A DNA stretch of 45,754 nt from Novosphingobium sp. AAP83 (GCF_001295795.1 NZ_LJHY01000024.1:1-45754), one strand, 5' to 3'; counted from the stretch's first letter, positions 1 to 8,954 are shown. Made by a program: numbers and translations. Notes: generated by a model not told the origin, from the letters alone.

Positions 1-192
1 GAGACCCACCACCAACTGCGCGAGTACCTCGCCAACTTTATCGCAGCCTACAACTTCGCCAAGCGGCTCAAGACCCTCAAAGCCCTCACGCCCTAAGAAT
101 ACATCTGCAGATGCTGGACAAAAGAACCCCACCGGTTCACATCAAACACGCACCATCAATCTCCGCGACCAGACATGCAAGCGACCTGGTAG
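1..192 (+). pseudogene. IS481-type transposase, C-terminal fragment with a nonsense codon
   Basis: Frame 1 is open from the window edge and reads as the C-terminal end of an IS481-type transposase; a stretch like YLANFIAAYNFAKRLKTL is typical of that family. Family members continue with T-P-Y-E, but here the Tyr codon is replaced by TAA at 94-96. The same frame then continues sensibly (E-Y-I-C-R-C-W-T-K-E-P) to a TAG at 190-192, so the early stop is a point nonsense change rather than the natural end. The loss of about 30 residues probably inactivates the protein. The N-terminal part and the left end of the element lie outside the window. The family call rests on recognition of the C-terminal motif. 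Confidence 0.7.
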
Positions 193-443
193 CATGCGAG
201 GGTCAGTTCGAGACCATCCGTCAAAGCCTGTGCGACACGATCTCCAGGAAAACGTCCTCAGCCATCCGCAAACACTACGTGCTACTCGAAAGTCGGCATA
301 ATGGCGGTGGTTTTGAACATGCCTACGCCTGACACATCCACGGTGGAACGAGACCAAGCTGCATGATGAACTGCGTGACTGGTCACGGGCATACGTGACC
401 TATCACGCGACTGAGGGGCAAGCACGGAAAAGTCGGTTTCCGA
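193..443. other. Non-coding or degenerate stretch between IS fragments
   Basis: No convincing gene is present. A plus-strand frame from about 348 to 473 has protein-like composition (it includes HDELRDWSRAYVTYHATEGQ) but no start, and I do not recognise it. Flanked on both sides by transposase remnants, this is most likely further mobile-element debris. Confidence 0.35.
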
Positions 444-617
444 TCATGCTGGATCGTGGCCGCGCGAGCTGAAGTAGTTGGCACATTCGTCGTGCCTGAA
501 GATGTCGACGTGCATTCCGATGAAGTTCCACAGGCCAGCGACGGTTCGTTCACCTGCCTTGCGGAGAATGGCCTTGATCACGACGTCGCCGGGCCGAAGC
601 TCCGGTATGAGCACGAT
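444..617 (-). pseudogene. IS630-type transposase, C-terminal remnant with internal deletion
   Basis: Read on the minus strand, this encodes VLIPELRPGDVVI followed directly by KAILRKAGERTVAGLW and ends DECANYFSSRGHDPA and a stop. Those blocks match the second-aspartate region and the extreme C-terminus of IS630-family transposases. The segment that normally carries the catalytic Asp (after VVI, usually M-D-N) and the downstream Asp-Pro-Glu region is missing, so the product cannot be active. The N-terminal half of a similar protein lies on the same strand at 34727-35002. Confidence 0.65.
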
Positions 618-646
618 GCGCTTATAATCAATTACGAACGCAACCA

Positions 647-1048
647 TCAATCATTCGCAAGGACGGCAATCGCGTCAATTTCGATCAAATAGCCATAATG
701 CAATTCCGGGACCGGGACTACGGTGCGTGCGGGCCGAACATCGGGCAGCATTTCGGCATAGACTGCGTTGAAGCGTGGCCAGTTCTCTACACCGACGATG
801 TATGCGGTCACCCGGGCCAGTCGCTCGGGCGTAGCACCGGCAGCGGTCAGGATCGCCAGCATGTTGCCGATCGCTTGCCGGGCCTGCGCTTCAAATCCGT
901 CATCAGGCAACGGCGCGCCGTCTGGCCGGATCGGCAACTGACCCGAGATGAACACTTGGCCGCCGGCGGTCATCGCTTGGGAATAATGCCCGGCCGGGCG
1001 CGGTGCGTCGTCGGTCAGAACGGGTGTCAGGGTAACATTGTTGGTCAT
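647..1048 (-). CDS. RidA/YjgF/TdcF-family enamine/imine deaminase
   Basis: A 133-residue protein of usual RidA length. It has the family's closing signature: the PAR-T motif with the conserved substrate-binding Arg, then LIEIDAIAV at the C-terminus. RidA proteins are cytosolic trimers that hydrolyse reactive enamines/imines formed by PLP enzymes and flavin oxidases, releasing ammonia and a keto acid. Its start overlaps the stop of the upstream DSD1-family gene (shared base in TAATG), so the two are translationally coupled. With a DadA-like oxidase and a PLP enzyme in the same run, a role in clearing imine products is a natural inference. A more specialised 2-aminomuconate-deaminase-like activity cannot be excluded. 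Confidence 0.88.
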   Translation of the reverse strand: MTNNVTLTPVLTDDAPRPAGHYSQAMTAGGQVFISGQLPIRPDGAPLPDDGFEAQARQAIGNMLAILTAAGATPERLARVTAYIVGVENWPRFNAVYAEMLPDVRPARTVVPVPELHYGYLIEIDAIAVLAND

Positions 1049-2181
1049 TACCAGCCTCCAAACCGTGGCCAGGCGGCCTCAACCTCTGTGCTCAGGCTCC
1101 GCACGACATGATAAGCCGAATGCTGCGCCCCAGTGGAGCAGGCATGGTTCGGCAATATCCGCACTCGGTCGCCAATCGCGAGATCGGGCAGTGTGCCATT
1201 GCTACCAGGGCGAACGGTTATGATGCCGTGTTCCTGATTGGCATCACCAAGGATCAGGTCGGGATAGGGCGTGCCGTGGATGTCGCAAACCACCCCATAG
1301 CCTTGGCTCACCGCCTGCTTCGATGTGCCGCGATCCTGCGACATCGCCATCCAGCCCGCGTCAATCAGGATCCAGCCTTTTTCGTGCTGATGGCCGATTA
1401 CCGTCGCCAGAACCGAAAGCGCGATATCGTCGATCTGGCAGATACCGACGCCTGCCATGACAAGGTCGAAAAACACGAACACACCTGCGCGCACTTCGGT
1501 GACGCCGGTAAGATCGGTCGCATTATGCGCGGTGGGAGTGGAGCCGATGCTGACGACCGGACACGGCAAACCTGCCCCCCGCAGAATGGTCGCCGCATCG
1601 ACGACGCTGCGGCGTTCTTCCTCAGCGCATTGCTGCAGGGCTTCGGTCCCACGCGCGGTGTAGCTTCCGCCCGCATGGGTCAGCACACCGCGCAGTTCCC
1701 CGCCTTGCTGAAGCGCTTGCCCAATGGCGACAAGCTGCGCCGCATCGGTGGGCAGCACGCCGGCGCGGTGGCCGTCGCAGTCGATCTCGATCATGGCCGG
1801 AATAGCAGTGCCAGCTTCGCGTGAGGCAGCGGCGACTGCTTCGGCTTGTTCAACGGTATCGAGCAGGACCACAAGATCAACGCCTTGACTGCGCAGCGCG
1901 AGAACGTGCGGCAGTTTTGCCGGAGCAATGCCCACCGCATAAATCAGATCACGCACACCCGACACTGCAAACCGTTCGGCTTCCTTGAGCGTCGAAACGG
2001 TTGCTGGCCCTTGCGGTGAATCCATCACCCTGCGCGCGACTTCAACCGACTTGCCTGTCTTCAGGTGCGGACGCAGACCGACGCCCAGGTCAGCAAGCCG
2101 CCCTCGCAGCCGCGCAACGTTGCGCTCCATGCGATCGGCATCGAGCACAAGACACGGCGTATCAAGTTCGTCCAAAGTCAT
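1048..2181 (-). CDS. DSD1-family PLP enzyme (D-serine dehydratase / D-threonine aldolase-like)
   Basis: A 377-residue fold-type III PLP protein with an N-terminal alanine-racemase-like barrel. The expected PLP lysine is K41 in the motif R-P-H-L-K-T. Near the C-terminus the motif L-P-N-H-A-C-S-T supplies H346 and C348, the zinc-binding pair that distinguishes eukaryotic-type D-serine dehydratase and related D-threonine aldolases. Known members eliminate water from D-serine or cleave D-3-hydroxy amino acids to glycine and an aldehyde. It follows the aldehyde dehydrogenase gene by 36 bp and overlaps ridA. An aldolase would feed aldehyde to the dehydrogenase and a dehydratase would make the enamine that RidA hydrolyses; sequence alone does not choose between them. 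Confidence 0.85.
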   Translation of the reverse strand: MTLDELDTPCLVLDADRMERNVARLRGRLADLGVGLRPHLKTGKSVEVARRVMDSPQGPATVSTLKEAERFAVSGVRDLIYAVGIAPAKLPHVLALRSQGVDLVVLLDTVEQAEAVAAASREAGTAIPAMIEIDCDGHRAGVLPTDAAQLVAIGQALQQGGELRGVLTHAGGSYTARGTEALQQCAEEERRSVVDAATILRGAGLPCPVVSIGSTPTAHNATDLTGVTEVRAGVFVFFDLVMAGVGICQIDDIALSVLATVIGHQHEKGWILIDAGWMAMSQDRGTSKQAVSQGYGVVCDIHGTPYPDLILGDANQEHGIITVRPGSNGTLPDLAIGDRVRILPNHACSTGAQHSAYHVVRSLSTEVEAAWPRFGGW

Positions 2182-2217
2182 TAAGTGTCCCTTATCAAAT
2201 CAGCTTGCCTCCAAGCC

Positions 2218-3645
2218 TCAGTAGCCAACGATGGCCTTGGTCTCGAGAAATTCTTCCAATCCATGGACGCCATATTCGCGCCCATTGCCGGATTGCTTGT
2301 AGCCGCCAAACGCGGCGTGTCCGCTCCATGCAGGATAATTGATATGGACCTGCCCCGAACGAATCCGCCCGGCCACACGGCGTGCGCGTTCCCGATCGGC
2401 TGACTGAAGGTGCGCGCCAAGGCCGTAAATCGTGCTGTTTGCGATGGCGATCGCGTCTTCCTCATCCCGGTAAGGCATGATCGCCAACACCGGGCCGAAT
2501 ATCTCTTCCTGCGCGATCCGCATGTCCGGCGTCACGCTGGAGAAGATCGTCGGCTGAGCAAATAATCCGTGATTGATACCCGGTGGCGGGCCTAACCCGC
2601 CGCAGATCAGCCGGGCGCCTTCGTCAATTCCTACGGCGATCATCTGCTGGACGCGCGCATATTGCGCGGCGTTGGCTATCGGTCCCATGACGGTCGCTTC
2701 AGAACGCGGATCGCCAAGCGTGATCGTCGCCGCCGCGGCAATCGCGAGGGCTTCCACTTCTGCCAGGCGATCAGCGGGCACGAGCATCCGGGTTGGCGCG
2801 CTGCATGATTGGCCCACGTTACGCATTCCTGCCAATATGCCCTTGGCCACGCCGCCTACAAAATCGGCGTCATCAAGAAACAGATTAGGCGACTTACCTC
2901 CAAGTTCTTGCACAACGCGCTTTACAGTAACGGCGGCCGCCTGCGCCACGAGAACACCGGCGCGGGTCGAGCCGGTGATCGAGATCATGTCGATGTCGCG
3001 ATGGGCCGCAATGGCCGCACCGACCACCTCACCTGTACCGCCCACCATGTTGTAAACACCGGCAGGCACGCCAGCATCATGCATCACTTGCGCAAACAGC
3101 AGCGCGCTATAGGGCGAAAGCTCGCTGGGCTTCAGCACGATTGTGCATCCCGCTGCCAAGGCTGGGGCCACTTTCGCAGTGAGCTGATAAAGCGGCCAAT
3201 TCCAAGGTGTTATCAGACCGCAAACGCCAATCGGTTCTTTCATGGTGGCGACGTCGCCATCGCGCTTGAAGAAAGCGTACTTCTGCAGCACTTCCATCTG
3301 CACACGGACATGGGCAATGGCGAACGGCACTTGCGATGCGCGCGCAAAACTGATGGCCACACCCATTTCGGTGACCATCGCCTGCGCGAAGAGTTCGGCA
3401 CGCTCTTCCAGCAGTGCCGCAATCCGGCCGAGCAGGGCAACGCGCTCTTCGACAGAACTGGCTGAAAAGCTGGAAAATGCGCGCCTTGCTGCGGCCACAG
3501 CCATATCCACATCGGCAGCGGAACCTGCCGAAACATATCCGGTCACGTCCTCGGAGAAAGGATCGTAGACCGCAATCTGGGGCGCATTGCTGCGATCTTG
3601 CCACTGGCCATCGATATAAAATCGAGCGTTGTTATTCTCTGCCAT
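2218..3645 (-). CDS. NAD(P)-dependent aldehyde dehydrogenase
   Basis: A 475-residue ALDH-superfamily enzyme that oxidises an aldehyde to the acid in the cytosol. Visible motifs are ITPWNWP (cofactor/oxyanion region), the general base E247 in V-Q-E-L-G-G, and the nucleophile C281 in N-V-G-Q-S-C. The C-terminal LEEFLETKAIVGY is typical of broad-specificity ALDHs. I chose ATG at 3645, preceded by GAGAGG at good spacing, over an upstream in-frame ATG at 3702. It lies between the DadA-like oxidase and the DSD1-family gene on the same strand, fitting a role in oxidising the aldehyde made by amine oxidation or aldol cleavage. Substrate not predictable. Confidence 0.9.
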   Translation of the reverse strand: MAENNNARFYIDGQWQDRSNAPQIAVYDPFSEDVTGYVSAGSAADVDMAVAAARRAFSSFSASSVEERVALLGRIAALLEERAELFAQAMVTEMGVAISFARASQVPFAIAHVRVQMEVLQKYAFFKRDGDVATMKEPIGVCGLITPWNWPLYQLTAKVAPALAAGCTIVLKPSELSPYSALLFAQVMHDAGVPAGVYNMVGGTGEVVGAAIAAHRDIDMISITGSTRAGVLVAQAAAVTVKRVVQELGGKSPNLFLDDADFVGGVAKGILAGMRNVGQSCSAPTRMLVPADRLAEVEALAIAAAATITLGDPRSEATVMGPIANAAQYARVQQMIAVGIDEGARLICGGLGPPPGINHGLFAQPTIFSSVTPDMRIAQEEIFGPVLAIMPYRDEEDAIAIANSTIYGLGAHLQSADRERARRVAGRIRSGQVHINYPAWSGHAAFGGYKQSGNGREYGVHGLEEFLETKAIVGY

Positions 3646-3795
3646 TGCCAGCCTCTCAGCATTCCGACCATCAATTAAGCGCAAAGGACAAGGCAGATGC
3701 ATCTGAATTTTACCTCGCAGGCGTTGATGCTGCCGTAGCCCCGGATCAGAAATCAGATTGTGCCATCACACCGCTCTTTCGACGCAAACCCGACA

Positions 3796-5118
3796 TCAGA
3801 TTGCAGCGATCTGCAGTTTGGAGCCATCGACCAGCCGCGACAGGCGAAACGGCGTCGGATCAACACATGGTGCATCGTTGCGGAGCAGTTGGGCCGCCAG
3901 ATACCCGATGCCGGGCCCCATGCCGAACCCATGGCCCGAGCAGCCCGCAGCCAAAACCAGGCCTTCGACCTGATCCACTTTCGAGATGACCGGAACCGCA
4001 TCGGGCGAGCAATCAACCAGCGAGCCCCACATGCTGGCAACCTCGACATTCGCCAATTGCGGAAACGCCGCCCGAACGTTTTCCAGTATCTTGCTGACCA
4101 GCCACTGCTGCGGTGCCGGATCAAGTATACGGTTCTGTTCGAAGATCCGGTCGTTGTTGGTCAACAGCGCGGGCAACGATTCCGGTCCGGACGCAAATGA
4201 GCGGCCAACCGCGAACCTGACGTTCTTGAGGCGGCGCGCGAACTGCGGCAGGAATTCCCGGGCATAGCGCAGTCCTTGCGGGGTAATGTCGATCGTGGCC
4301 TTGCCGCTGATCGCAAGCGTGTAGCTGCCGTCAAGGCGGCGGGTCATCGCAAAATCGGGCGAATAAAGACAGGAACCCAGATCGAAGGTGGGCTTAGTGC
4401 GGATGGCTGTCTGGCGCACTCCGGCTTGCGGGAAACTGATGCCGTGTGGGCGAAGGAAGCGCGAGGCCCAGGCGCCAGCGCCGCAGAGCACGGCATCTGC
4501 CTTTATCAGACCCTGTTCGGTATGCACGCCGACTATCCGGCCATTGGAAATGTCCAAGCTGCGCGCGGCGCATTCCTGATGGATCGTGGCACCAAGCGCC
4601 TGCGCGCCGGCCGCAAGAGCAGGTGCTGCAAGCGAAGGCTCGGCCTTGCCATCGCCAACCGAATGCACGCCGCCGATCCATGTCCGCCCTGCTTGGGGAA
4701 TGTACTGAGCGATCTCAGCGCCGGTCAGCATCCGGGTCGGAACACCGGCTTCCCTGCCGACCGGGCTCCACGCTTCCCATTGGGCGAGAGCCTCCGGTTT
4801 GTCAGTCGCGTAGAACTGGCCGCAACGGCGAAAGCCGAGATCCCGCCCGATATCGGAGGCCAGGCTGTCCCATAAGTTCATCGCAACAGACGAGAGCGGC
4901 AATTCACGCAGATCGCGGTTCTGCTGGCGGCACCATCCCCAATTCCGGCTGGACTGCTCGCAACCGATATAGCCCTTTTCGACCAGGGCCACCGAAACGC
5001 CCTGCTTCGCCAGAAAATATGCTGCCGATGACCCTACTATGCCGCCGCCCACGATGACGACGTCGACAGCGCTTGGCAGACGTTCATTGCTTGCGATCCG
5101 CTCAACCTCAGGTGACAT
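3796..5118 (-). CDS. DadA-like FAD-dependent amino acid/amine oxidase (copy 1)
   Basis: A 440-residue DAO-superfamily flavoprotein (COG0665 type). The N-terminal dinucleotide-binding motif VIVGGGIVGS puts the GxGxxG glycines at 24-29, with the ribose-binding acid E47. The block SSRNWGWCRQQ (57-66) is characteristic of a bacterial oxidase subgroup, and the FAD-closing motif SGHGFGMGPGIG is near the C-terminus. Such enzymes dehydrogenate amino acids or amines to imines. Start ATG 5118 has GGAGCAAGG upstream; an earlier in-frame ATG at 5175 adds an unlikely extension. It heads the oxidase-ALDH-DSD1-RidA run. A close paralogue is at 16832-18157, where both motifs fall at the same residue numbers. 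Substrate unknown. Confidence 0.88.
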   Translation of the reverse strand: MSPEVERIASNERLPSAVDVVIVGGGIVGSSAAYFLAKQGVSVALVEKGYIGCEQSSRNWGWCRQQNRDLRELPLSSVAMNLWDSLASDIGRDLGFRRCGQFYATDKPEALAQWEAWSPVGREAGVPTRMLTGAEIAQYIPQAGRTWIGGVHSVGDGKAEPSLAAPALAAGAQALGATIHQECAARSLDISNGRIVGVHTEQGLIKADAVLCGAGAWASRFLRPHGISFPQAGVRQTAIRTKPTFDLGSCLYSPDFAMTRRLDGSYTLAISGKATIDITPQGLRYAREFLPQFARRLKNVRFAVGRSFASGPESLPALLTNNDRIFEQNRILDPAPQQWLVSKILENVRAAFPQLANVEVASMWGSLVDCSPDAVPVISKVDQVEGLVLAAGCSGHGFGMGPGIGYLAAQLLRNDAPCVDPTPFRLSRLVDGSKLQIAAI

Positions 5119-5205
5119 GAGAAACCTTGCTCCAAACAGCCACAGCCAAATCTGACCAGAACATGATGACACCAATCATTCGAAAGAATGTGTCGAAGCT
5201 AGCGC

Positions 5206-5239
5206 AGTTTTGGTTGATTCTGGCGTTACCAGCCAAACT
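5206..5239. promoter_or_regulatory. Imperfect inverted repeat upstream of the oxidase operon (candidate operator)
   Basis: The arms are agtttTGG...CTGG and CCAG..CCAAAct around the pentamer cgtta, about 90-120 bp upstream of the oxidase ATG. Position and partial symmetry resemble a LysR-type or other dimeric-regulator site. The pseudogenised LysR gene lies just upstream, which makes an orphan operator possible. No promoter boxes are clear; this is a weak call. Confidence 0.25.
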
Positions 5240-5283
5240 GGGGAACCGTTGACGCCAATCTAATGGCAAATTGTGAGCCTGCC

Positions 5284-5846
5284 TCAGCTTGGTTCGAGAG
5301 CGATTATCCAGTCGATGAGCGAGCAGAGATCCTGCGCGATGGCTGCCGATATGGGACAGATCAGAGCATAGTCCGTTCCATCGGCATCAAAGCCGCACGA
5401 TGCTTCAAGACGCGTTTCGTTTAACGCGATGGCTTTCGGCGAAAGCGCAACGCCCGGCCTTCCCAACGCTGGCTCGACCATCAGGAAGTGATGATCGATA
5501 AGCGCGAGGGTACGCGGACGAGGCGCATCCCGGCGCTGGTCGAGCCAGGCCGCCCACGCATGCGGGCGTATGCGCGAGCCAAGCGCGACATAATCACCAA
5601 CTGCGAAGCGGGGCCGCATCGACGTAAGCCAGCGGATCGCCAGCGAAGGCGCACGACAGGACAATCGGTGCGCGACTGGATGCCCCCTGATCTCGCGCAG
5701 CGCATTTTCGATTTCCTGCAGGGCACGGCTGCTGGCACCCGCCAGCTTTGCCCGTGAGGAGTGATGCGGATGCCCCGCCCCGCTGGCACGATCAGCGCGA
5801 ATCCCAAGGCGCTGGCAAGCTTTGCCACGCGCCGGCTAACCGGCAC
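5284..5846 (-). pseudogene. LysR-family transcriptional regulator, degraded
   Basis: Minus-strand frames jointly encode a truncated LysR protein. The recognition-helix and wing part, VSRRVAKLASALGF then GRGIRITPHGQS, starts abruptly at about 5846 with a stop codon just upstream and no N-terminal half of the HTH. After H-G-Q-S the frame shifts, and the linker helix ALQEIENALREIRG and effector-domain start APSLAIRWL continue in a second frame. That frame runs on as GVALSPKAIALNETRLEASCGF to a stop at 5284, but with a large part of the effector domain missing (PRF joined directly to AVGDYVALGS). It therefore has N-terminal loss, a frameshift and an internal deletion. It probably once controlled the oxidase operon beginning at 5118. 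Confidence 0.7.
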
Positions 5847-5886
5847 CCTAGCGTTTCAGGCCCTGATCCAGACGGTGTGCGCAGCG

Positions 5887-7035
5887 CTAACCCAGCCAGT
5901 GCCTCGCCAGCGCGACGTGCAGGCGGATGCCGGTTTCTATCACGCTGTCGTTGAAATCATACCGGGGGTTATGCAGCGGCGAGGGATGGTCCGGCGTCCC
6001 CTGCCCCAACCAGATGTAGGCGCCGGGGCGCTTTTGGAGCATGAACGAGAAGTCTTCCGATGTCGGTGCAGGTTCGGGCGCAAGTTCGGCGGTTGCGACT
6101 GTAGCGGCGACTTCCAGTGCGTCGGCGGCGGCCTGCGGATCGTTGATCGTGGCAGGATAATAGCGATCGTAGACAAGTGCCCCCTGCACTTCGAACGACG
6201 CTTCGATACCCTTGATCATCGCGCGGATGCGATCTTCTATACGGTCCTGCACGGCAGGATCGAACGTACGGACCGTACCGCCGACCATGACCTCTGCCGG
6301 GATCACATTGTGCGCGTGGCCGCCGTGAATCTCGGTCACCGACACAACTGCTGCGGCATAAGGCGGCACGTCACGGGCAACGATGGTGTTGAGTTGCTGC
6401 ACCAGTGATGCGGCGGCAAGGATTGCGTCGGGGCTGTCCTGCGGGATAGCTGCGTGGCCGCCCTTGCCGGTGAGCGTGATGCGGAACTTGTCTGCCGCCC
6501 CCATGATCGCACCCGGGCGCGTGCTGATCGTACCCGCTGGAAGGCCCAGCCAGTTGTGCAAGGCATAGACCCGGTCGCAAGGGAAACGGTCGAACAACCC
6601 TTCCTCGATCATCACGCGCGCACCACCTTGCCCTTCTTCGGCGGGCTGGAAGATGAAGTTCACGGTCCCTGCAAAGTCCGGGTCGGCGGCCAGCACACGC
6701 GCGGCGCCCAGCAACATGGCGACATGGCCATCGTGGCCGCAGCCGTGGAATGTGCCGGGAGTCCTGCTGGCCCATGGTAGGTTGGTTGCTTCGTGGATCG
6801 GCAGCGCGTCCATGTCGGCACGCAGACCCACGCTGCCGACGCCTTCGCGCTTGCCCTTGAGAACGCCAACGAGGCCGGTGGTGCCGATGCCTTCATGCAC
6901 GTCGATGCCAAGCTTGCGCAGTTCATCGGCGATACGCGCGGCGGTGCGGTGTTCACGGAAACCGAGTTCAGGGTGGGCGTGAATATCACGGCGCAGGGCA
7001 AAAAGCTCTGGCAGGATGTCGGCAATCTCGGTCAT
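5887..7035 (-). CDS. M20-family amidohydrolase (hippurate / N-acyl-amino-acid hydrolase type)
   Basis: A 382-residue metallo-amidohydrolase of the M20D (AbgA/HipO/IAA-amino-acid hydrolase) group, normally cytosolic. It cleaves an acyl group from N-acyl amino acids. The N-terminal RRDIHAHPELGF is the family hallmark. Metal ligands are visible as C99 and H101 in H-G-C-G-H-D-G-H (97-104), the E133-E134 pair in A-E-E-G-Q-G-G, and H160 in the A-L-H-N-W block. It follows the Lrp-type regulator by 15 bp on the same strand, so it probably shares that transcript and regulation. Substrate specificity is not deducible; the two GNAT genes in the island raise the possibility of N-acylated intermediates. 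Confidence 0.9.
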   Translation of the reverse strand: MTEIADILPELFALRRDIHAHPELGFREHRTAARIADELRKLGIDVHEGIGTTGLVGVLKGKREGVGSVGLRADMDALPIHEATNLPWASRTPGTFHGCGHDGHVAMLLGAARVLAADPDFAGTVNFIFQPAEEGQGGARVMIEEGLFDRFPCDRVYALHNWLGLPAGTISTRPGAIMGAADKFRITLTGKGGHAAIPQDSPDAILAAASLVQQLNTIVARDVPPYAAAVVSVTEIHGGHAHNVIPAEVMVGGTVRTFDPAVQDRIEDRIRAMIKGIEASFEVQGALVYDRYYPATINDPQAAADALEVAATVATAELAPEPAPTSEDFSFMLQKRPGAYIWLGQGTPDHPSPLHNPRYDFNDSVIETGIRLHVALARHWLG

Positions 7036-7050
7036 GTCTATTGCGAGGCC

Positions 7051-7548
7051 TTAACCCTTGGTTTGCCCGAATAGGTTCTGAATCGGGAAGTGATGCTTGA
7101 TGAATGGCGATTTTATCACGACGTAGCTGAAGTACTTTTCAATGCCGTAATCACTTTCGAGCATGCTTTCGATGATCGACTGGTAATGTGAAACGCCGCG
7201 TGCAACGAACTTTAGGAGGTAGTCATAGCCGCCCGAGACGACGTGGCATTCGACGATTTCATCAATCTTGACGATGCGGCTTTCGAAGCGACTGAAATCG
7301 CCCTGCCGGTGTTCACTCAACGTCACTTCGGTGAAGACCGTGAGTATCTCACCCAGCTTGTTAAAGTTGATGTGCGCGCCGTAGCCGCTGATATACCCTG
7401 CCTTTTCAAGCCGCTTGACCCGCGTGAGGCACGGGCTCGGTGACAGGCCGACCGCGTCCGCAAGCTCTACGTTGGTAATCCGCCCCTCCTGCTGGAGTTT
7501 GGCGAGAATCTTCAGGTCAATCCTGTCGAGCTTGGGTCCGGGCAGCAT
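7051..7548 (-). CDS. Lrp/AsnC-family transcriptional regulator
   Basis: A 165-residue regulator with an N-terminal winged HTH (about residues 6-60; LDRIDLKILAKLQQEGRITN then LADAVGLSPSPCLTRVKRLE) and a C-terminal RAM/ligand-binding domain containing the G-G-Y-D-Y-L-L-K block typical of Lrp proteins. These regulators bind amino acids and usually control neighbouring amino-acid catabolic genes. It sits between the class III aminotransferase (17 bp upstream) and the M20 hydrolase (15 bp downstream) in one apparent operon, and is the only intact DNA-binding regulator recognised in the catabolic island. Autoregulation is typical of the family; no operator could be assigned. Confidence 0.93.
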   Translation of the reverse strand: MLPGPKLDRIDLKILAKLQQEGRITNVELADAVGLSPSPCLTRVKRLEKAGYISGYGAHINFNKLGEILTVFTEVTLSEHRQGDFSRFESRIVKIDEIVECHVVSGGYDYLLKFVARGVSHYQSIIESMLESDYGIEKYFSYVVIKSPFIKHHFPIQNLFGQTKG

Positions 7549-7565
7549 GACTTCGACCTCCCCGT

Positions 7566-8954
7566 TCAGACAACCAGCTCACGAATGTCGGGCTGTTCGA
7601 GCAACTTGTCGAGCGAACTTTCGACGCGTTCGAAGATCATATCCATCTCATCAAGCGTACAACACAGTGCAGGCGCAAAGCCGAGCACTGCATTGGCAAA
7701 GCAGCGCACGATCACGCCGTTAGCGTAGGTCAGCTTGGCCAGGCGCCCGCCAATGTCGAGCGATGACTCGAAGATTGCCTTGCTCGCTTTGTCCGGCGTG
7801 AGTTCAATTGCGCCGAGCATCCCGCGATAGCGCACGTCGCCAACCAGCGGATGCTCCCGGATACGCTCCATGTGCTGCGCGAAGCGTTCGCCGGTCTTGA
7901 CGCCGTTCTCCAGCAAACCGCCTTCGCGGTAAAGACGCAGGACTTCGAGTGCGACGGCGGCAGCGACGGGGTGGCCCGAATACGTCTGACCATGCCCGAT
8001 GGGCAGCGCGGCAGGCGCGGCATCGGCGATGGTCTGATAGACGTGATCAGCCATGAACATTGCGCCCATCGGGATATACCCGGCGGTCAGTCCCTTTGCT
8101 GTCGTCATGAAATCAGGCGAAACGTCTTCGTCGAGGCAGGCAAACAATGGCCCGGTGCGACCAAAGCCGGTGATGACTTCGTCCACCAGCATCAGGATGC
8201 CGAGCCGAGTGCAGGCCTCGCGCAACGCCTTCAGCCAGCCGCGAGGAGGAACGATCACCCCGCCCGACCCTTGGATAGGCTCGCAACAAAAGGCAGCTAC
8301 GTTGTCCGCGCCCAGTTCCGCAACCTTGGCTTCAAGTGCGGCGACTGTCGAGGCGATCACCGCCGCGTCGTCGTGACCCTGAGGATGGCGGTATTGGTAA
8401 GGGGACGCAATGTGATGCTGCCAAGGACGCGGCAGATCGAAATTGCGGTGGAAGTTGCCCAGCGCAGTCAGGCCCGCCCCAAGGCTGCTGGAGCCGTGGT
8501 AGCCCCATTCAAGCGCGATGAAGTGCTTCTTGTCGGGCTTTCCGCGCGCGTTCCAGTAATGGACGATGTAGCGGATGGCGCTGTCGACCGCGTCCGACCC
8601 ACCCTGCGTGAAGAACACGTGGTCGAGGCCGTCGGGCGCAGCGGCGGTCAGTTCGCCGGCAAGGCGAATGGCCGGCTCGCTGGCGAAATGAAAATAGCCC
8701 GTCGCGTAAGGCAGTTTGCGCATTTGCTCGGCAGCGACTTCCGCGATGGAATCCTGCCCGTACCCCACGTTGACACACCACAGCCCGGCGAAGGCATCGA
8801 GCAAGCGGTTGCCATCTGCGTCGGTCAGCCACATGCCCTTGCCCGATTCGAGAACGAGGGCACCGTGCTGTTCATGCCCGCGGAACGAGGTGACCGAATG
8901 GATCAGGTGATCACGGTCGATATCGATCAGGGAACGGTTGGTTGGGCTGGTCAT
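7566..8954 (-). CDS. Class III (omega) aminotransferase
   Basis: A 462-residue fold-type I PLP aminotransferase of usual omega-transaminase length. D258 in L-V-D-E-V-I-T-G-F-G-R-T-G contacts the PLP ring nitrogen, and K287 in T-T-A-K-G-L-T is the expected Schiff-base lysine. The N-terminal LLDAFAGLWCVNVGYG is typical of the beta-alanine/putrescine-pyruvate transaminase group. It would move an amino group from an amine or omega-amino acid to pyruvate or 2-oxoglutarate, giving an aldehyde. Start chosen at 8954; an ATG at 8969 is an alternative. It leads an operon with the Lrp regulator and M20 hydrolase. A second, divergent class III enzyme is at 32835-34175. Confidence 0.9.
   Translation of the reverse strand: MTSPTNRSLIDIDRDHLIHSVTSFRGHEQHGALVLESGKGMWLTDADGNRLLDAFAGLWCVNVGYGQDSIAEVAAEQMRKLPYATGYFHFASEPAIRLAGELTAAAPDGLDHVFFTQGGSDAVDSAIRYIVHYWNARGKPDKKHFIALEWGYHGSSSLGAGLTALGNFHRNFDLPRPWQHHIASPYQYRHPQGHDDAAVIASTVAALEAKVAELGADNVAAFCCEPIQGSGGVIVPPRGWLKALREACTRLGILMLVDEVITGFGRTGPLFACLDEDVSPDFMTTAKGLTAGYIPMGAMFMADHVYQTIADAAPAALPIGHGQTYSGHPVAAAVALEVLRLYREGGLLENGVKTGERFAQHMERIREHPLVGDVRYRGMLGAIELTPDKASKAIFESSLDIGGRLAKLTYANGVIVRCFANAVLGFAPALCCTLDEMDMIFERVESSLDKLLEQPDIRELVV

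Noticed and set aside
5887..8954. Ectoine-degradation (doe/eut) cluster
   Set aside because: An Lrp regulator, class III aminotransferase and deacylase-like gene together resemble it, but the hydrolase is M20D rather than the AstE-like deacetylase and no ectoine hydrolase gene is present.
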